Positions 11,879-25,800 of a DNA stretch of 64,000 nt are shown one piece after another. The notes below the pieces were generated by a model that was not told the origin of the DNA, searched no databases, and saw nothing but the letters and a program-made list of their open reading frames with translations. This DNA comes from Amblyornis subalaris (Eukaryota; Chordata; Aves; Passeriformes; Ptilonorhynchidae), in assembly GCA_018881555.1 (NCBI GenBank), contig JACAXG010000092.1, forward strand, positions 2,089,981 to 2,153,980. The letters run 5' to 3'. Both the position numbers and the translations under genes were made by a program. Each line of letters starts with the position of its first letter. The stretch's first letter is position 1.

Positions 11879-14800
11879 ACTGACTAGTAAGTACATTAAC
11901 AGCTTTTTGTTTTAATTAACTTCTAATGGCTCGCCCATTAGTATATGTGAAGCACAATCACAATTCAAGAGATGGCTGACATCCCATGACAGCACAGCTA
12001 ATCAATATAAAAGCAGCTGAGACAACACAACTCTGGCACTGTAATAAACTCCATCTTTTAAGTGTGCAGGTCCCCTGTAAACAGTTGGACACAAAATTTT
12101 CACTTCTAATTAAAAGTAAATGTTGTGAGCCAATCATATACATCTCAAATATTGACATTTCTTTCTCTAAGAAGATACCTGTTTTGACACTTTCTTCTGT
12201 ATGATTCTTCTTGCACAGTTATAAAGATCACAATGGTATTAAAAAACCCACACAAATAATCCCTTCTAGTTTTAGATTTGCATATACACATTAATAAAAG
12301 GTTTGGATTAAGTACTTTTGTTCTTGCAGCCATAAACTGGGCAATCCTCTAAGTTTCTAGTCTAATACTAAAATGTGAAAAATAACAAACCTGATAAAAT
12401 ANAATCAAGAGATTGCTTTTATGAGAGTCATGACTTGTTTATCTTTCAGTCTGTCCTCATCTTCTTATAGCAATTATTCGATTTGCATATCTTTTCTTTC
12501 GCTAACTGTGATTTTTGGTTCAAGTGAAACTTTTGGATATCTTTTGATTGCTCTAACTTTCAATCATAAAAGTTCAAGGTGGTTGTAGGAGATCTAGATG
12601 AGACTGTCACGTACTTCCTTCTTGCATTGCAACTTTGCAGGAATGGGATAAAGGCTTGTTTTTAGAAGAAGTCTCTGAATGTTTATTGCTTCTACTATAA
12701 CTGACTTCTCAAATCTGTGATGTGGTGCTATGTCCAGCAGGGTTTGGATGCATCAGAGTAAACCTCGCCTGTGTATTTACATAGAACCAGAGGTTGGCCT
12801 ATCAGGCACCTCAATTTTTTTGCTTGGTGCTTAGCAGAGCAAATGCTTAACCTTAAGGAGCAGCATAAAAAAGGCTTGATCTATATGTTGGAGTACTTCC
12901 TAATGTTTAGACAGAATTATGGAGGTTAAAACTAGAGCACCATAACTGTACCTTGCAAACACTCAGAAACAGAGATTGCAAATAATTTAAACACCTTCAA
13001 TTTAATTTCAGTAGTGCTTGGACTCCAGAGTGCCGTAATGGAGCTTTGTAAAATGATCTACATCTAAAAACGGGTTATGGAGGTGGTTGTGAGTCCCTCT
13101 AATGTACAGAATTACCTGTTTAGATAAAATTCTTCAGATTGAGGGACTGAATGAAAGAATGTCCTTTTTCATAAGAGAAAGATGGAGAGAGAGGAAGGTA
13201 AGCCATGGGAATGCTTTCTTCCACGTGAATACAGTTAATGAAGGTGAACAAAGTTAATGAAGATTAATATTCTTAAGCTTGAAAAATTGATTTTGATGTC
13301 AGAGTCTGTGGATGTGTTCACTCATCAAAGTTTAGCTGTCTAACTTCAGAAACAGCAATATTCCTATGCCCTTTCTAAAATGAATAGCTATGGAAAAGCC
13401 TTTGAAATAGTTCAGTGATTTGGAGAAGAAATCTCACACAGGCAGGACATCTGTGTAATGCTATGAAGGAGCTTAAATTTTTTGCACCCTTATTTCAAGA
13501 GGTTAAACCTGACTCTGTGTGTATCCGGTTTTTCCAATATATATTACATTCTGATCTCATATTCTGTATGTTGGTAATATAACTTGAGCTGTGACTGTAA
13601 TGAAATGATCCCTCCCCTGAGGAAAATACAGGACCTTCGTCTCCTCTGTAGACATTAATCTTCGCTGTGTTATGCACGACCACACTTTCTTTAAAGTGCA
13701 CTCTGTTAGTGTACATCATTCAAAGCACTGCAAGGANTTAATGGTCCTCTTAAGCAAAGCACTTAATTTCTATACTTTATTTTACAGCTAGAGTAGTCCA
13801 AAAGAACAAATAAGATCTTCTACCTTCTTAAACTGCAATGTAATATTTACTTAGTTATTTAGATGTTACTTTAGAATTTTAAAACCTGTTTGTTTCTATT
13901 TAAGATCATTGGAAGATGATTCCATGTAGATCCTAACTCAGCTGGGTATTAAATTATCTTTAAAACATGACATTTCACATACCCTTATGACAGAATTAAA
14001 AGCTTTGAGAAAGTGAATAATTTTAATTGTTTTTGCTATCTGTCTAAATATTTCACAGATCTCATATATTGAATAACAATAGTAATACTTAAAAGTACAC
14101 ATGAAGTTTGCTGTGAATAATTCAGCTCCTCTGGGAAAATAGTATGGGAATAAATATTTGGAAAAGTTATATTAAAGTGAACAAGATTTCATGTGGAAAT
14201 GGGTGTGTTCAGGATTTTCTCCATTTGGAAATTTGATTTTGAAAAGTTGAAGTCCTTTAATACTTTATTTTGGACAAAAGTTTTCTTCACAATATACAAT
14301 GAAATAGGAGAACAATATTTAAAATTCAAAGTAAGATAGCTTCTGTATAGAATGCGGAAGGAGAAAAATTATTCAACTAGGCAGTGTATCCCTATTCTTT
14401 CAAGTATCTGTTTGAAAAAATTTTGCTTTGGTGTTTTGAAAATTGTTTTTTTTTTATTCTGACACTATTACATCTAAATATATCTTGAATAAATAACTTG
14501 ACCAGCCAGTGCTGNAATATTTAGATGTGTTCAGGTAACCTAGAAAAGTTTTAAGAAATATTTGTCTCCAAACATTTGGAAAAATATGTATTTGAAAGTA
14601 AACAGCAAATGATATCATATAACAAACTAATGCCTCAAACTCTGCTTGTATACATTACTGTAATATTTTTTTCACATACAAAGATGAAAAGCCCTTATGG
14701 ACCTGTTTGTATTGCAGAATATCTAGATGATTTTTTAAAAAATAACACTTTAGGACTTGTGAGTACTGTTTTATAATAGTTTGTGTAGACAATATCTATG

Positions 14801-15796
14801 AAATGTTCCCCAGCAGATATGTAAATAGAATGTGGGGATTTTAGTGTTATGGTCTGGTTTTAATTTGTGGGGTTTTTTCCCCTTGGACTTAATTTTCTGG
14901 CAAGTAAAGACTTCCTGTACTTCATAAAATGATGATTATAAGACTAAGCTTTTTTTTTTTTTCCTAAGAGGAAGGAGAATAGTGGGGTATAAAGATGCAG
15001 GCCCAATGATCAGTTTGAGTAAAAACAACCCACCTTTTACTATCTTACCCTACCTGGCGTCTGAGCTAAGAGGATTGGTTCACAGAAAGCTAAATGGCCT
15101 AAGCTGATTAATACTTTGTTGTAAACCTTTGTCTCAGCTTTGTGGAGCTCTGATTGTGAAAATACAGTCTGTAGTCTGTATCACCATAGTATTTCCTTTC
15201 CCTGATTCCTAGTTTTAGACTTTTTATCTGAATGCCAGCTACTAACAACAGACCAGTGTGGGACTTCGGGACTATTAGTCCCCAGGATCATGCTCTTTGC
15301 AGTACATTTGCCCAAAGTCTCTCAGTGATGTTACTAGGCACTGTCCTACTTGAAATAACGCAGCACAACTGTAGCACTTGANGATACTAAAACAGTGAAG
15401 CATCCTTATGGATAGAGAGCCCAGCTCAAGTGGTATGAAGTGGGTTTATTTAGTTGTCTGTAATTNTGACTTTTTCTTTGGCAATGGGGACAAGACCATT
15501 GCTAACTTTTAAATGCCAGTGAAACTAGCTTCTGTTCTGGGTTGTAGATACGCTGTTCATCAGCTTGCTAGTTGTTTTTTTGGAGGTGTTTTTAAGCCTG
15601 ATAGAATTGCCCTAGTGTTGGCTCAGAGACCAAAACAGGCATTACTTCCACTCTGTGTTCCAAGGCCTCAGATGTACAATCAATTTTTCCTTTCAGTTTA
15701 TAGAAACTTTTGGACCAGCGCTCTCTGTGTATTTGCAATGCCATACATGTTTCATGTTACAGGGAGAAACCAGGTCACTCAATTATCGTTCAAGTC
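11879..15796. other. Unique AT-rich DNA, no gene seen
   Basis: About 3.9 kb without a recognisable gene, RNA or transposon. The longest frame (15513-15869, 118 codons) runs into the CR1 copy that follows and is not a known protein. A near-repeat AGTTAATGAAG occurs twice near 13230-13262. Confidence 0.55.
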
Positions 15797-16035
15797 AGTA
15801 GAGAATCACAGAACTGTGGAATCAATTAGGCTGGAAAATACCTCTCAGATCATCAAGTCCCACCTGTGACCTAATACCGCCATATCAACTAGACCATGGC
15901 ACTAAGTGCCATGTCCAGCCTTTCTTTAAAAACCTGCAGGGATGGTGACTCNGCAACCACCCTGGACAGCCCATTCCAGTGTCTAAACACCCTTTCTGTG
16001 ATGAAATTCTTCCTAAAGAAGAGAGAGATGGTCTC
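15797..16035 (-). mobile_element. CR1 LINE 3' fragment, minus strand
   Basis: The reverse complement of the CR1 3' region. It opens with GAGAATCACAGAACTGTGGAATC and runs through GATCATCAAGTCC, AGGGATGGTGACTC and CAGCCCATTCCAGTGTCT, written here in broken pieces, to GATGAAATTCTTCCTAA. Only about 240 bp is retained, so it is strongly 5'-truncated. Confidence 0.9.
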
Positions 16036-19000
16036 TGGAATTTATCATCTTTTGGAGTAGTCTCTCAAGTAGATGAGCTTTAGTCTTTGGATTGCTTGGT
16101 AAACACGAGCATATGTAACATGGGTTTTCTCTTGTGCTTATTAAAATAAAATCTCACAATTTTTTTTTTTTTTATTAAGAAACTCTGATCTGCTTCATTA
16201 TGATAATTAGTCCTCTGACATCAAATTAATTATTGGAACCAATGCTGAGGAAAGTGAAGTGGTCATCAACAGGAAGTATTTAATTTACAAACCAGTGTAC
16301 TGAATAACGTAAATCTTAAAATATGAAAAGTAAAAGAGAATTATTAATATATAATTAATTAACTTTGTATTAAAAAAATGAACAGTCATACAAAGAGAGC
16401 ATGAAAGGGACAAAACACTGCCTTGTGTGTGAGATTTGATAACATACTGCTATACTACTTGCATGACCATTGAACAGCTGCTTCATTTTTTTCCTTTATT
16501 TTTTTTCCCCAATAGTAAACTGGAAGTTAGGGATGTTTGCCTGCATGTTATGTTTTTCATCATTATACGGGGTTATTTTCTTTCTGTTAGTGAAATCTCT
16601 TCCAGTTAAGTAAAAAAAAAAAATATTGAATAACTGCCTAGCAAATAACCTGGTATCCATAGGAAGGGGCTAAGGGTATTTTTCAAAAGCTCCCCTGGTG
16701 CAAGAGCAAATGGGAATAAAAGTTGCTGCTGCCATTGAAACACGATCATGTAAAAAATGTTATTGCTATGAAATCTGCTATATAAATAAACTAACAAGCA
16801 ATAATCTACAAGGGTGTTTAATTGGTTTTTGATAATTTATGCTAGTGCATATTTTCCAACTATTTATGGAGAGATGTCATAATAATGGCATTGAAAGATG
16901 TAAGATAAATATTAGCCGTATTTTCNACGTCAGGGAACATAGAAAATAATTCTATTATGAAAATTCCAGTAAACACAAATTATCTTTTTCTATTTTTAAA
17001 GTAAATTAGAGTGTGGTATATTTAAGAAATGTAGTGCCTTTAAAATGTGAAGGAAGCAATCTAATTATCATGCTTGTCATGTTATCATTCTTTTTCATGT
17101 TTTGGTAAGTACATTACTGAAAATGCTCAATAAAAAAATGCAAACAAGATGACTGCAAGTACTGCAAGCTGTTATATTTTGCTCTATTGCTATAGAAAGC
17201 TGCTGTGTCACTTTAATATGGTTCGGTGGTTGTAAGGTACAGAATAGTTGTTGAAATGGATAGGTCCTTGTATAAATGGCAATGAAAACCAAATGCCTCT
17301 CCTTTACTCAGCTCTGGAACTATCCCACAAAAGTGCTTTAAATATTTGGATGGCTTTGTCAACACTTAATGAATTTTGGCCATCATAAATCTCAGATGCC
17401 CTCCCTGAGTAAAACCCAAAATTATCACAGTTTCATAGCCTAAGCTGCCCTTGCCATATGGTGAGTGCAAATGTTTCTAAAGCAGCAAATGTTCTGTCAA
17501 GAGTTCCCAGTGATGTTTTGATTGGATTGCTCTATTATCTGAACAAGTCTGCCAAAAGAAAGCACCTGCACAATGAAAAGTGTGCAGAAGCTGCCAGTCT
17601 GTAGCAAGGGAAGGAAAGTGAAGCATGTAGTGANAAGTTGCCTGTCATCAGAAGATATGCTGCATAGGTTACAATAGATTCTACAGCACACCTGATCTCA
17701 CAAAATATCTGTTGCAAAAAAAAAAAGTGGGGAGCACATGTGTGTGAAAGAACTAGCCTAGCTCCAGTAAACTTCTGCCCCTGAAGGTGCNAAGTCGTAG
17801 CTTAATGTGCTGTAACAGCTTACAAAACAATGAACTCCTCAGTGGCTTCTTAGCCAGACCTTTCCAGAGAGGTTATCAAACAATAACTCCAGGGAGGGTA
17901 GATAAGTTCCTTTTCCATATTCAGTTTTGCTTCAGTTTTAAGATGCCAATTCTGTATGCAGATTTTTATTCTCTTNAACAATCTGGCCTGGAGCATATAA
18001 TTCACATGTTACAATTGAGGGCTGAATATGCAAATACATTAAAGAACTGACAGAAGTAAAATTATTTTTATCTTCTGGGGAGGAATACTTAATGATATCC
18101 CTTTGCTATAGTCCACCTTTCTGGACTGTATATCATCTCTAAGTATATTAAAATTATATTTTGCAGAAAATAAAAAGTTTCACGTGAACAGCATATGACA
18201 ACTATTATCAGTTATATATGTAAGTTTACAGGTCATTACCATTTTTGTCACTGAGAAGGATATGCAGCTAAACTGCACCTGTTNTTCTCAAGAAACAATA
18301 AAATTCAATCTTACTAGTAGCCAGAAGTGTTTGAAGTGTTATCAGGACATGATCTCTGGGCAAATCCCTTGACTCAACCTTTGTATTATAAATTTTACTG
18401 TGTACTCGGTCGTGGAACTGAGGGAAGGGAAGTGGTCCAGAGGGGGAATTGTATTGTATATCTGCTCATGGGAACAGAAATAGATTCTGCCAGAAGGAAA
18501 AAAGAATAAAAGAAAAAGCAACTGGCTGGTGGAGGCTGGGGGATTTCTCTTTCAGTAAGGTAGATTAGAGCTGAATGGGAGTACGTCAAAAATCCATGAG
18601 GGAAGAAAAATGGGGTGAGGTAGTACAGGTATTGGTATTAACAGTTTTACAAGAGCCTTTTGGGATAGATTTTTGATTTTATCCCCACTGTAGAAAAGCG
18701 TCAATTCATCTGTTAATGGATTTAAAAATTCTAATTTAAGGTCAATAAAATTTAATTGTCCTTCCAGACATACCTTTGTATATTGCAGTTCTAAATTTTT
18801 CCCATGGTAAGATTTCATCAAAAATAAAAGATGAGAACTGGAGTATGATAGAAGTGAGTTGCTTCACTAAAACATTCTCTCAGCATACCTAATCTCCCAC
18901 TTATCACAGGGTCGATGCAGCTGCTACACAGACACTGTGTCAAATGTCAGTTGTGCACTGTCCAAATGCCAACTGTGTAGATGTTTTGAAAGTCTTCTGT

Positions 19001-20031
19001 TCTAGGCCACACTCCAACAAACCTCGTCAAATGCTGCAGTGGTCTCGGGACCTGCGATGTTCTGGCCCTCAGTAAAGCATTTTGTTAAATAAGCTAACTC
19101 AAAATTCCTGGGGAATGTGTCTTACTCTTTAAAAATTCCAACTCAGAATAAAAGCAAATGTGAGAAAAATTTATGTTGTCTTTTGAGATCTGTCTGATAG
19201 AGGCAGAGCGATCTCTGCTACCAGCATTTCCATAATTCATGGAGTGTTGAAGTGATATTCTCACTTTCCCTCGCCCAAAGTATGCTTTGGGTGTTTAAAG
19301 ACTATCCATTTCGTCTTTTCTTTATTCTACTCTGTGCATCCTTTCATAATTCACCTGAGTCTGAAGCTGTCAAACTAGGAGAAAAAGCATAATACTGTTT
19401 TGCAAAACCTTCTTTTACATTTTCTCACCATACCATCAGTCCACACTTGCCTAATAGTTTTCTTCTTTTCTCTGTTAGTGTGCTACTATCCAAACGAAAT
19501 TGCAATCTAATGTGGCACTAATGCAAGGTTGTTCATTCTCACATCAATGATGTACCCTGTACCTTATAATTATTTTCTGTGAGTTTTTCTGCATCTTTAA
19601 AATTGTAATTTGTTCTCCATAGATGCTAAGTATGATTTAGTGTTTTCAGAGTGCATAAGGCAGTAAAACTGAATATTATTTGGGTCTTAACCCTATTTAA
19701 TGTTGGAATGCATAACTGTTTCCTTCCTTCCTTTTCATTATTGCCTTACTGAAATTAAGATGTTTCGTAAAATAGAAGGGCTCAGAAATAGGGAAAAAAG
19801 AGTTCTGTGATCACAATGTCTTGAATTCTAAGAACATGCAAGCAGATCTCTAAAGACTGTCCTGTACACACAGAATACCTCTCAGTTGTCACTGCATAAT
19901 TTCACACTAAGGATATGAAAGATAGGAATACAATTGGTAGGAATACTTATCCAAAAAAACCCAAACAACTAAGATTATCCTTTTTTCTGAAAGATCAGTT
20001 TGAAAAGCAGCGAAGTTAAAGCTGATTGAAG
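16036..20031. other. Unique AT-rich DNA, no gene seen
   Basis: No gene, RNA or transposon recognised in about 4 kb. It contains many short poly(T)/poly(A) runs (16159-16173, 16500-16508). Frames of 60-89 codons occur on both strands without any family resemblance. Confidence 0.55.
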
Positions 20032-20121
20032 GAAATGCATTATCTTACATTTTAAAATCTGCTGTCATTTAACATTCAAGTTAAATGACAGCAGATTTTA
20101 AAATGTAAGATAATGCATTTC
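20032..20121. repeat. Perfect 42-bp inverted repeat with 6-nt loop
   Basis: The left arm (20032-20073) starts GAAATGCATTATC and ends GTCATTTAAC. The right arm (20080-20121) is its exact reverse complement over all 42 bases. The spacer is ATTCAA (20074-20079). Pairing stops sharply outside the arms (G against T, then no complementarity). A transcript of either strand would fold into a perfect 42-bp duplex with a hexaloop. It matches no transposon end that I know. Origins to consider are a template-switch inversion during replication, a fold-back mobile element, or a sequencing/assembly hairpin artefact. A functional small-RNA precursor is possible but unproven. Confidence 0.97.
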
Positions 20122-22365
20122 TAGAAGTTCTTCTTTAGTTACATATGTTTGGGGCCAGCGGAGAGTATGCATGCACCATGATCTGGTAGGTAACATACGT
20201 ACCTGCATGATCAGTAAGAAAATACCTCTGTCAGGGTAAATGAATTTTTTTATTTGGTAGTCTTGACATTTTCTATGACGCAATGGAAGTTAGCTACTGG
20301 ATTAATAAAACAGACTTTTTTTTTAATATGAGTGCCCAAAGATGCAAAATACCTTGGGTTTTTTATATATGGATATTAATTTTAGTGACATGGAATTAAT
20401 ACTAAAACCAGTCTAGGTATGGAAGACTGTAGCTCTTATAACCCACTGCAGCATAAGCATTTCTTATCATACGTCTTGAAGAGAAAAGCACTTACAGCAG
20501 GAATCTTATAAAGCAGAAGAAACATTTCACTTTTAACTGTTGATGGCAGATCACAAAATTGGTACACCTGCATGACAAGCATTGTATTCTGGTGATGCCA
20601 AAATAAGGAAGAAATTCAGGCACCTGGTGACTGGCCATTTTGTTGCTAGACTTAGATACATTCATCAACCAGCAGGTTTCTATTGGATCCATTAAGTAAA
20701 AAAAATTAAATTTTAGGATACTTTTTCTAAAAATCTCAAGCAACTAGCTACACTTGTTTTTGTGAGAACAATATGCAGAACAAGAAAAAGGTTATTTCAT
20801 TCTCTGACTCTTTAATTCAATTATATCCTAAAACTCATTGTGTACTTCAAAAATAAATTAACTCGAGATGTTATTCCGCTCTCCATCTGCTGCATTCCTT
20901 TAAACGTATTATTTCCACTCCTAGATCAGTTTAAGTGATTTTTTTTTCCCATCAAACCCATAGGCATATTTTCTTTTTTTTTTTTTTAATGCCTCTGTTC
21001 CAGAAATTGCCTCATAAACCATGTGACTCTCTAGTTTACTCTTTTTTTCCCTTGCATGAAAAGCAGCCAGTAAAACGCAGCTAATGGCTGTTTTATATCT
21101 ATATTGCTGTAGCCTGTGTTACAGCGTGCTTCGTGTTTTCCATCTGTGGTCTGCATCTCACCCGCAGAAGATGGTGTGTGACTGTAGAGCAAATGATCAG
21201 AGTACAGTTGCATCATTGCCCCTTCGTACTGAGAGGCGGAAAATGGCAAAAGAAGCCACCTGAAATAACCAGAACTTTGGTCTGAATTCAGCTGGTTTCC
21301 TCAGCTGAATGTTCCCTTCCAAAGTATTTCTGCTTTAGTTTGATCAGCTGCTACTGCTATTCAAGATTTCCACAGTAATATTAGCCGTGCTAAATAAAAC
21401 ATGTAAAATGTCTTTATAGCACAGAATGTTTCCTGTCTGCTCTTCATGATGTAAGTACAGCTTTAAGATCAGCAGAAGGAGTAGAATAAACTTGTGCAGA
21501 TTTCTGCCAAATATTAAATGAATCCTGAATTAGTAGCATAGCTAAATATTTATGCTAAACTAATAAATCGCAATTATACCTGGCTGATAGGAGCTCAAGG
21601 GAAAATGTTAAATTCCACTAGTTACAAAATGGGGAGTGGTCAGAAAAACTGCAGCATTTTTCCTAAACAATTTAAATATTCTAAGATATAGTAGCACTGT
21701 CCAACTTGGAAATATCTCAATATATTTATATTCAAATTTTTGTACATGGAAGTCAACTATACTTTCATTAGATTAAGGGTAGATTCTCTGAGACTTTGTC
21801 CAGGAGGTCAAAGAAGTTGGTACAATTTCTTTAAATATATTATTTGAGACTGGGCAAACCGCTTATTCTTGCATCTGTTTTTTTCTTTGTGAAATACATG
21901 CAGTACTTGTATACCTTAAAGNCTTTTTATGACATGCAATTCGCATTTTTAAAAGTGTTTGGCATCCTTAAATGAAGATTTATTAAGAAACACAGAAATT
22001 AACAAATCTTCAAGATAGATATATGTGCAGTTGAACAGATGTCTGTCTGGATACCTTTCTGCTGCTCTAATACTACCTTCGTAGAGACAAAAATTGAACA
22101 GCTGTCGAGTTTTCAAATGAATACAGTGAAATTGAGCATTCACGTCATGCTGATAGCCATCCTAACAACCAAAAGGCCAGTTTTATGCCACTGTTTGTGG
22201 TATTTAGTACAATTAGTCTTAAGAAGTCCTACGTAATTGGTTTGTCTAACTGTGTTAGCTGAGGGTTCTGAGCTTTAGAAGCTAATCAAGTCTTAGCTCC
22301 CCTCCAGAAAAGACCGCCACTTTTAGAAATATGTTTCATGTTTTTCACTGCTTGTTGTACATGGA
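20122..22365. other. Unique AT-rich DNA, no gene seen
   Basis: No recognisable gene or transposon. Poly(T) tracts occur at 20940-20948 and 20976-20988. Short frames only (83 codons at most). Confidence 0.55.
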
Positions 22366-22897
22366 TGTGCTGGTTTTGCCTAGGGTAGAGTCCAATTTCT
22401 TCACAGTAGCTGGTATGGGTCTGTATCTTGGATTTGTGTTGAAAACAGTATTGATAATACAGGGATGCTTTCACCGTAGCTGAGCAGGGCTTGCCCAGAG
22501 CCAAGAGCTTTTCTGCCGCTCACCCCACCCCCACCAGTGAGGAGTCTGGGGGTGCACCAGAACGGGGGACAGGAGAAGGCTGGGACAGCTGACCATATGT
22601 ATCAGGGAAGGAAGGAAGGGAGGAGACACATTCAGAGTGATGATGTTCGTCTTCTCAAGTCATCGTAACATGGGATGGAGCCCTGCTTTCCTGAAGATGG
22701 TTGAACACCANGGGAAGCAGTGAATGGTTTCCTTGTTTTGCTTTGCTTGTGCATGAAGCTTTTACTTTGCCTATTAAATTCTCTTTATTTCAAACTGTGA
22801 GACTTTTGCTCTTACTATTTCCTCTCCCATCCCACACAGGGAGAGTGAGTGAGAGGCTGTGTGGGGCTTAGTCGCCAGCTGGGGTTAAACCATGACA
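22366..22897 (+). mobile_element. ERVL-type (class III) solo LTR, plus strand, promoter segment deleted
   Basis: This is a copy of a widespread avian ERVL-type LTR that I recognise. It starts TGTGCTGGTTTTGCC and contains CAGTAGCTGGTATGGG, GATTTGTGTTGAAAACAG, GATGGAGCCCTGCTTTCCTG and TTGTTTTGCTTTGCTTG. It has an ATTAAA poly(A) signal near 22775 and ends AGCTGGGGTTAAACCATGACA. Compared with the family from memory, a block around 22591-22600 holding the TATA box and initiation region is missing, so it is shorter than usual. Flanking pentamers ATGGA and ATAGC agree at only three of five positions, so the target duplication is decayed or uncertain. No internal viral genes are attached. Confidence 0.88.
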
Positions 22898-25800
22898 ATA
22901 GCTTATGAGATTCAGAGTTTCTGGATGAGTTACAAAGGAGACTGGGACACAAATATTCTATCCGAAACACATACACTATTCAACTTTTCTTTAGTTTGTG
23001 TTTTACAAATCAGACTGAGAAACACTCTGTAACTGTAAAGGACAGAAATCTAATCTGATTTGAATCATATCTCTTTCTGCACAGACGGTACATCCTAAGG
23101 GTCATTCACCATTTTTTTGTATCAACCACACCAATTTTCTGAGAAAGCTGGCTGCTATTGTCCTATTCTATTCTCACTTTGCCTGGGATGTTCTGTATCT
23201 CACTGATATTTAATGCATCCCAAAGCATCTTCCCCAAAAGAGAAAATACTGGGACTTTTAGACCTTTTTCTTTTGGGAAAGAAGGCACCTTGTTCAAACA
23301 GCAAGTGAACTTAGAGGCAGCAATGATTTTTTTTCAATTTATCCTAGCAACACTTACTTTCCTCAAGGGAAATGACTTCTAACCCGGAAGATGATTACTG
23401 TAAGTAAGCAAGGGAGGTATTAAAACCTTAGTTATTATCATCTTAGATTCNTATTTCTAAACAGCCACATGTTTAGCTATTAAACCTGTAAGCTATTAAA
23501 CTTGTAAGCATTGAACTACTGTATATAAGGAGGTGGAAAGAAACAGATAGATGTTAGCTATCAGTGAGATATGAGAAAGAATACAGTAACATAGAAAAAA
23601 CCCTTCATCTTTAGTGACTAAATGATTCAGTCCTCTGAAATATTAATTTAAGAGTAATGCTGACCTTTCATCATCGTTTTATTTTATTCTAATCTCTTTT
23701 CTAAGACTATATTTTTTAGTTTAGTGATATATTTGTTGTTTCTAATTTTCATAAAATGCAAAAATGGACACAGAAACCATTTATTTCTTGATTTACTATA
23801 TGGGCCACTAACCTCAGTAAGTAAGGCAGTTGAGCCAAGGTATTTTCAAAGGTACTTCACTCTGTTTAGATTAACATCTGTCTTCTTCAAGGACTCTATT
23901 TCAAATAAAATCCTAAGTATGTGACTTTTGTTGCAGATGGTAACCACAGGTATTTTCTACTTGTTTGATTCTGAGGAATAACTCTCCTCCAACCTATCCC
24001 TAACTAATAATTGCTTCCAAACTCTTCTCAAACACAACTTCTGAAAATGAGAATGTTTCCTTTCTAAAGCTTCACTGCCAAAAATGTGATAATTCCCAGT
24101 ATGTGTAAGAGTAGACCACTTTTTTCTCAAATAGATGGATGTGAAAAACTTAGTAACTAAAAGTTCTGTAAGTGAATAAGTTATCAATAACATGTTATGA
24201 AATTATTGCATTTTGCTAGGAAAATATATCAGCATTTCTAGATGTGCTTTTGATAGTGTGAGAACTAGGAATAGCTGATTAGACACAAATACAAAATTAC
24301 TCCAGTTAACTGATTCATATTCTGTTACAACACATGGAAAATACTAGTTNATGCATTTATGCTAATTATAGCTTTTCATGAATTGCAACATTCACTAACA
24401 GAAATCAATAAATGATGAGAAGTTATAAAAAAGTGTAAATAATAAAATATTTTTGCACTGCCAGAAATAAGTGTGGACTGAAATACAGTAAATTCTTATA
24501 ATAATATTATTGAGGAAAACATGCAAGTCTGCAGGTGAGTCAGCCGATCAGGTGACAGCAATGTGGATGAGAATTTTTAAACTGTACCATCTCATCATGA
24601 TTTTTACTCAGTCTTGTCAGTTTTTTCTAGCCAGGAGATCTCACAGTGTTGTANCAAGAAGTCAGCAGTCTTTTTGGTCTATGTATTGGAAAAATAAGGT
24701 TCAAAGAAGAAAAATTGGATATTCTTAGTATTTCCCCATAGTAGAAGTGGAAGTAGTACATGCCATAGTAGAGTGGAAATACACCTTGCATTTCCTGAGT
24801 CCTCTCTCTTGATCCAGTGGAAGGAAATAGTTCCTGTTTTACNGTTTAAGAAGCCAATTCATTCTGTTGAGTAAACTTACTGATTCTACTAAAATTCAGA
24901 AATACTTCACATTAGTTGAGGCTGAGTTTCATGCAGTCGAACTACATGTCAGTAATCACGTGATTTGTATTAACTTATCTCCAATTAGCCTTGATTTTCA
25001 TTGATCTATTTATACACATATGAAAACTAGTATGAGAAGTTACTATTAGGTCATTAAGGCAAAAACTCTCTGTCTCCATGTTGACATTTAAAACCCAGAG
25101 TTAGGAATTTAATGGCTCAATATAATAGATTTGTATACCTATGACAAGCTCTGGTATCTGTGATGAGAAATCATGAAGGACCTTATTAGATGGGTTTTTT
25201 TAATACTCTCCTGAACCTAGATGTCTCATAATAGTTAGGAAGCAGGTGGAAAGCCAATTTTCACTCCACGTGCTTTTGGACCAGGCAGAAAAACAATTAA
25301 TCTGATCCTAATAGACTATAGTGGGGAAAGTAAAATTCTAAGTAGTGGGGCTCATCCAGACTTTCTGCAGAACTCAAGAATCATGGAGAATGTCTTGTAA
25401 TTTTCCTATGCTTCTCTCTCTAGTTGAGCATAACAGCAAATATCTTGAAACAAAGTAAAAGTACTGGAGGACTAAATACTCATCAAATTTCAAGTGTTCA
25501 GTCCTAAATTATACCAACAATCATCTGTGAAGGAGAATGAAAAATGTCCTTTGTCCAAATCATCGTCTCCAAGAAGCTGTGGGATGAAATCCAGAGACAG
25601 GAAGTGGATAACATCCTGCTGCAGTGAATTGAGAGTCGAATTGAATGAATTGGAGTTGTAGAGGTGACAAAGGAAGGAAAAGGTGAATCACTCCTAATTA
25701 TTGAGATGTCTCCCAGATGTCATCCATCATAGGCACTTCCACCGGAGTAGTGGGGGGAAGAAATGCAGCAGCTGAGTAGCTATGAAACTGATGGAGCCAC

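Noticed and set aside
15513..15869. 118-codon plus-strand frame as a gene
   Set aside because: Its last third is antisense to a CR1 tail, and the remainder matches no family I know.
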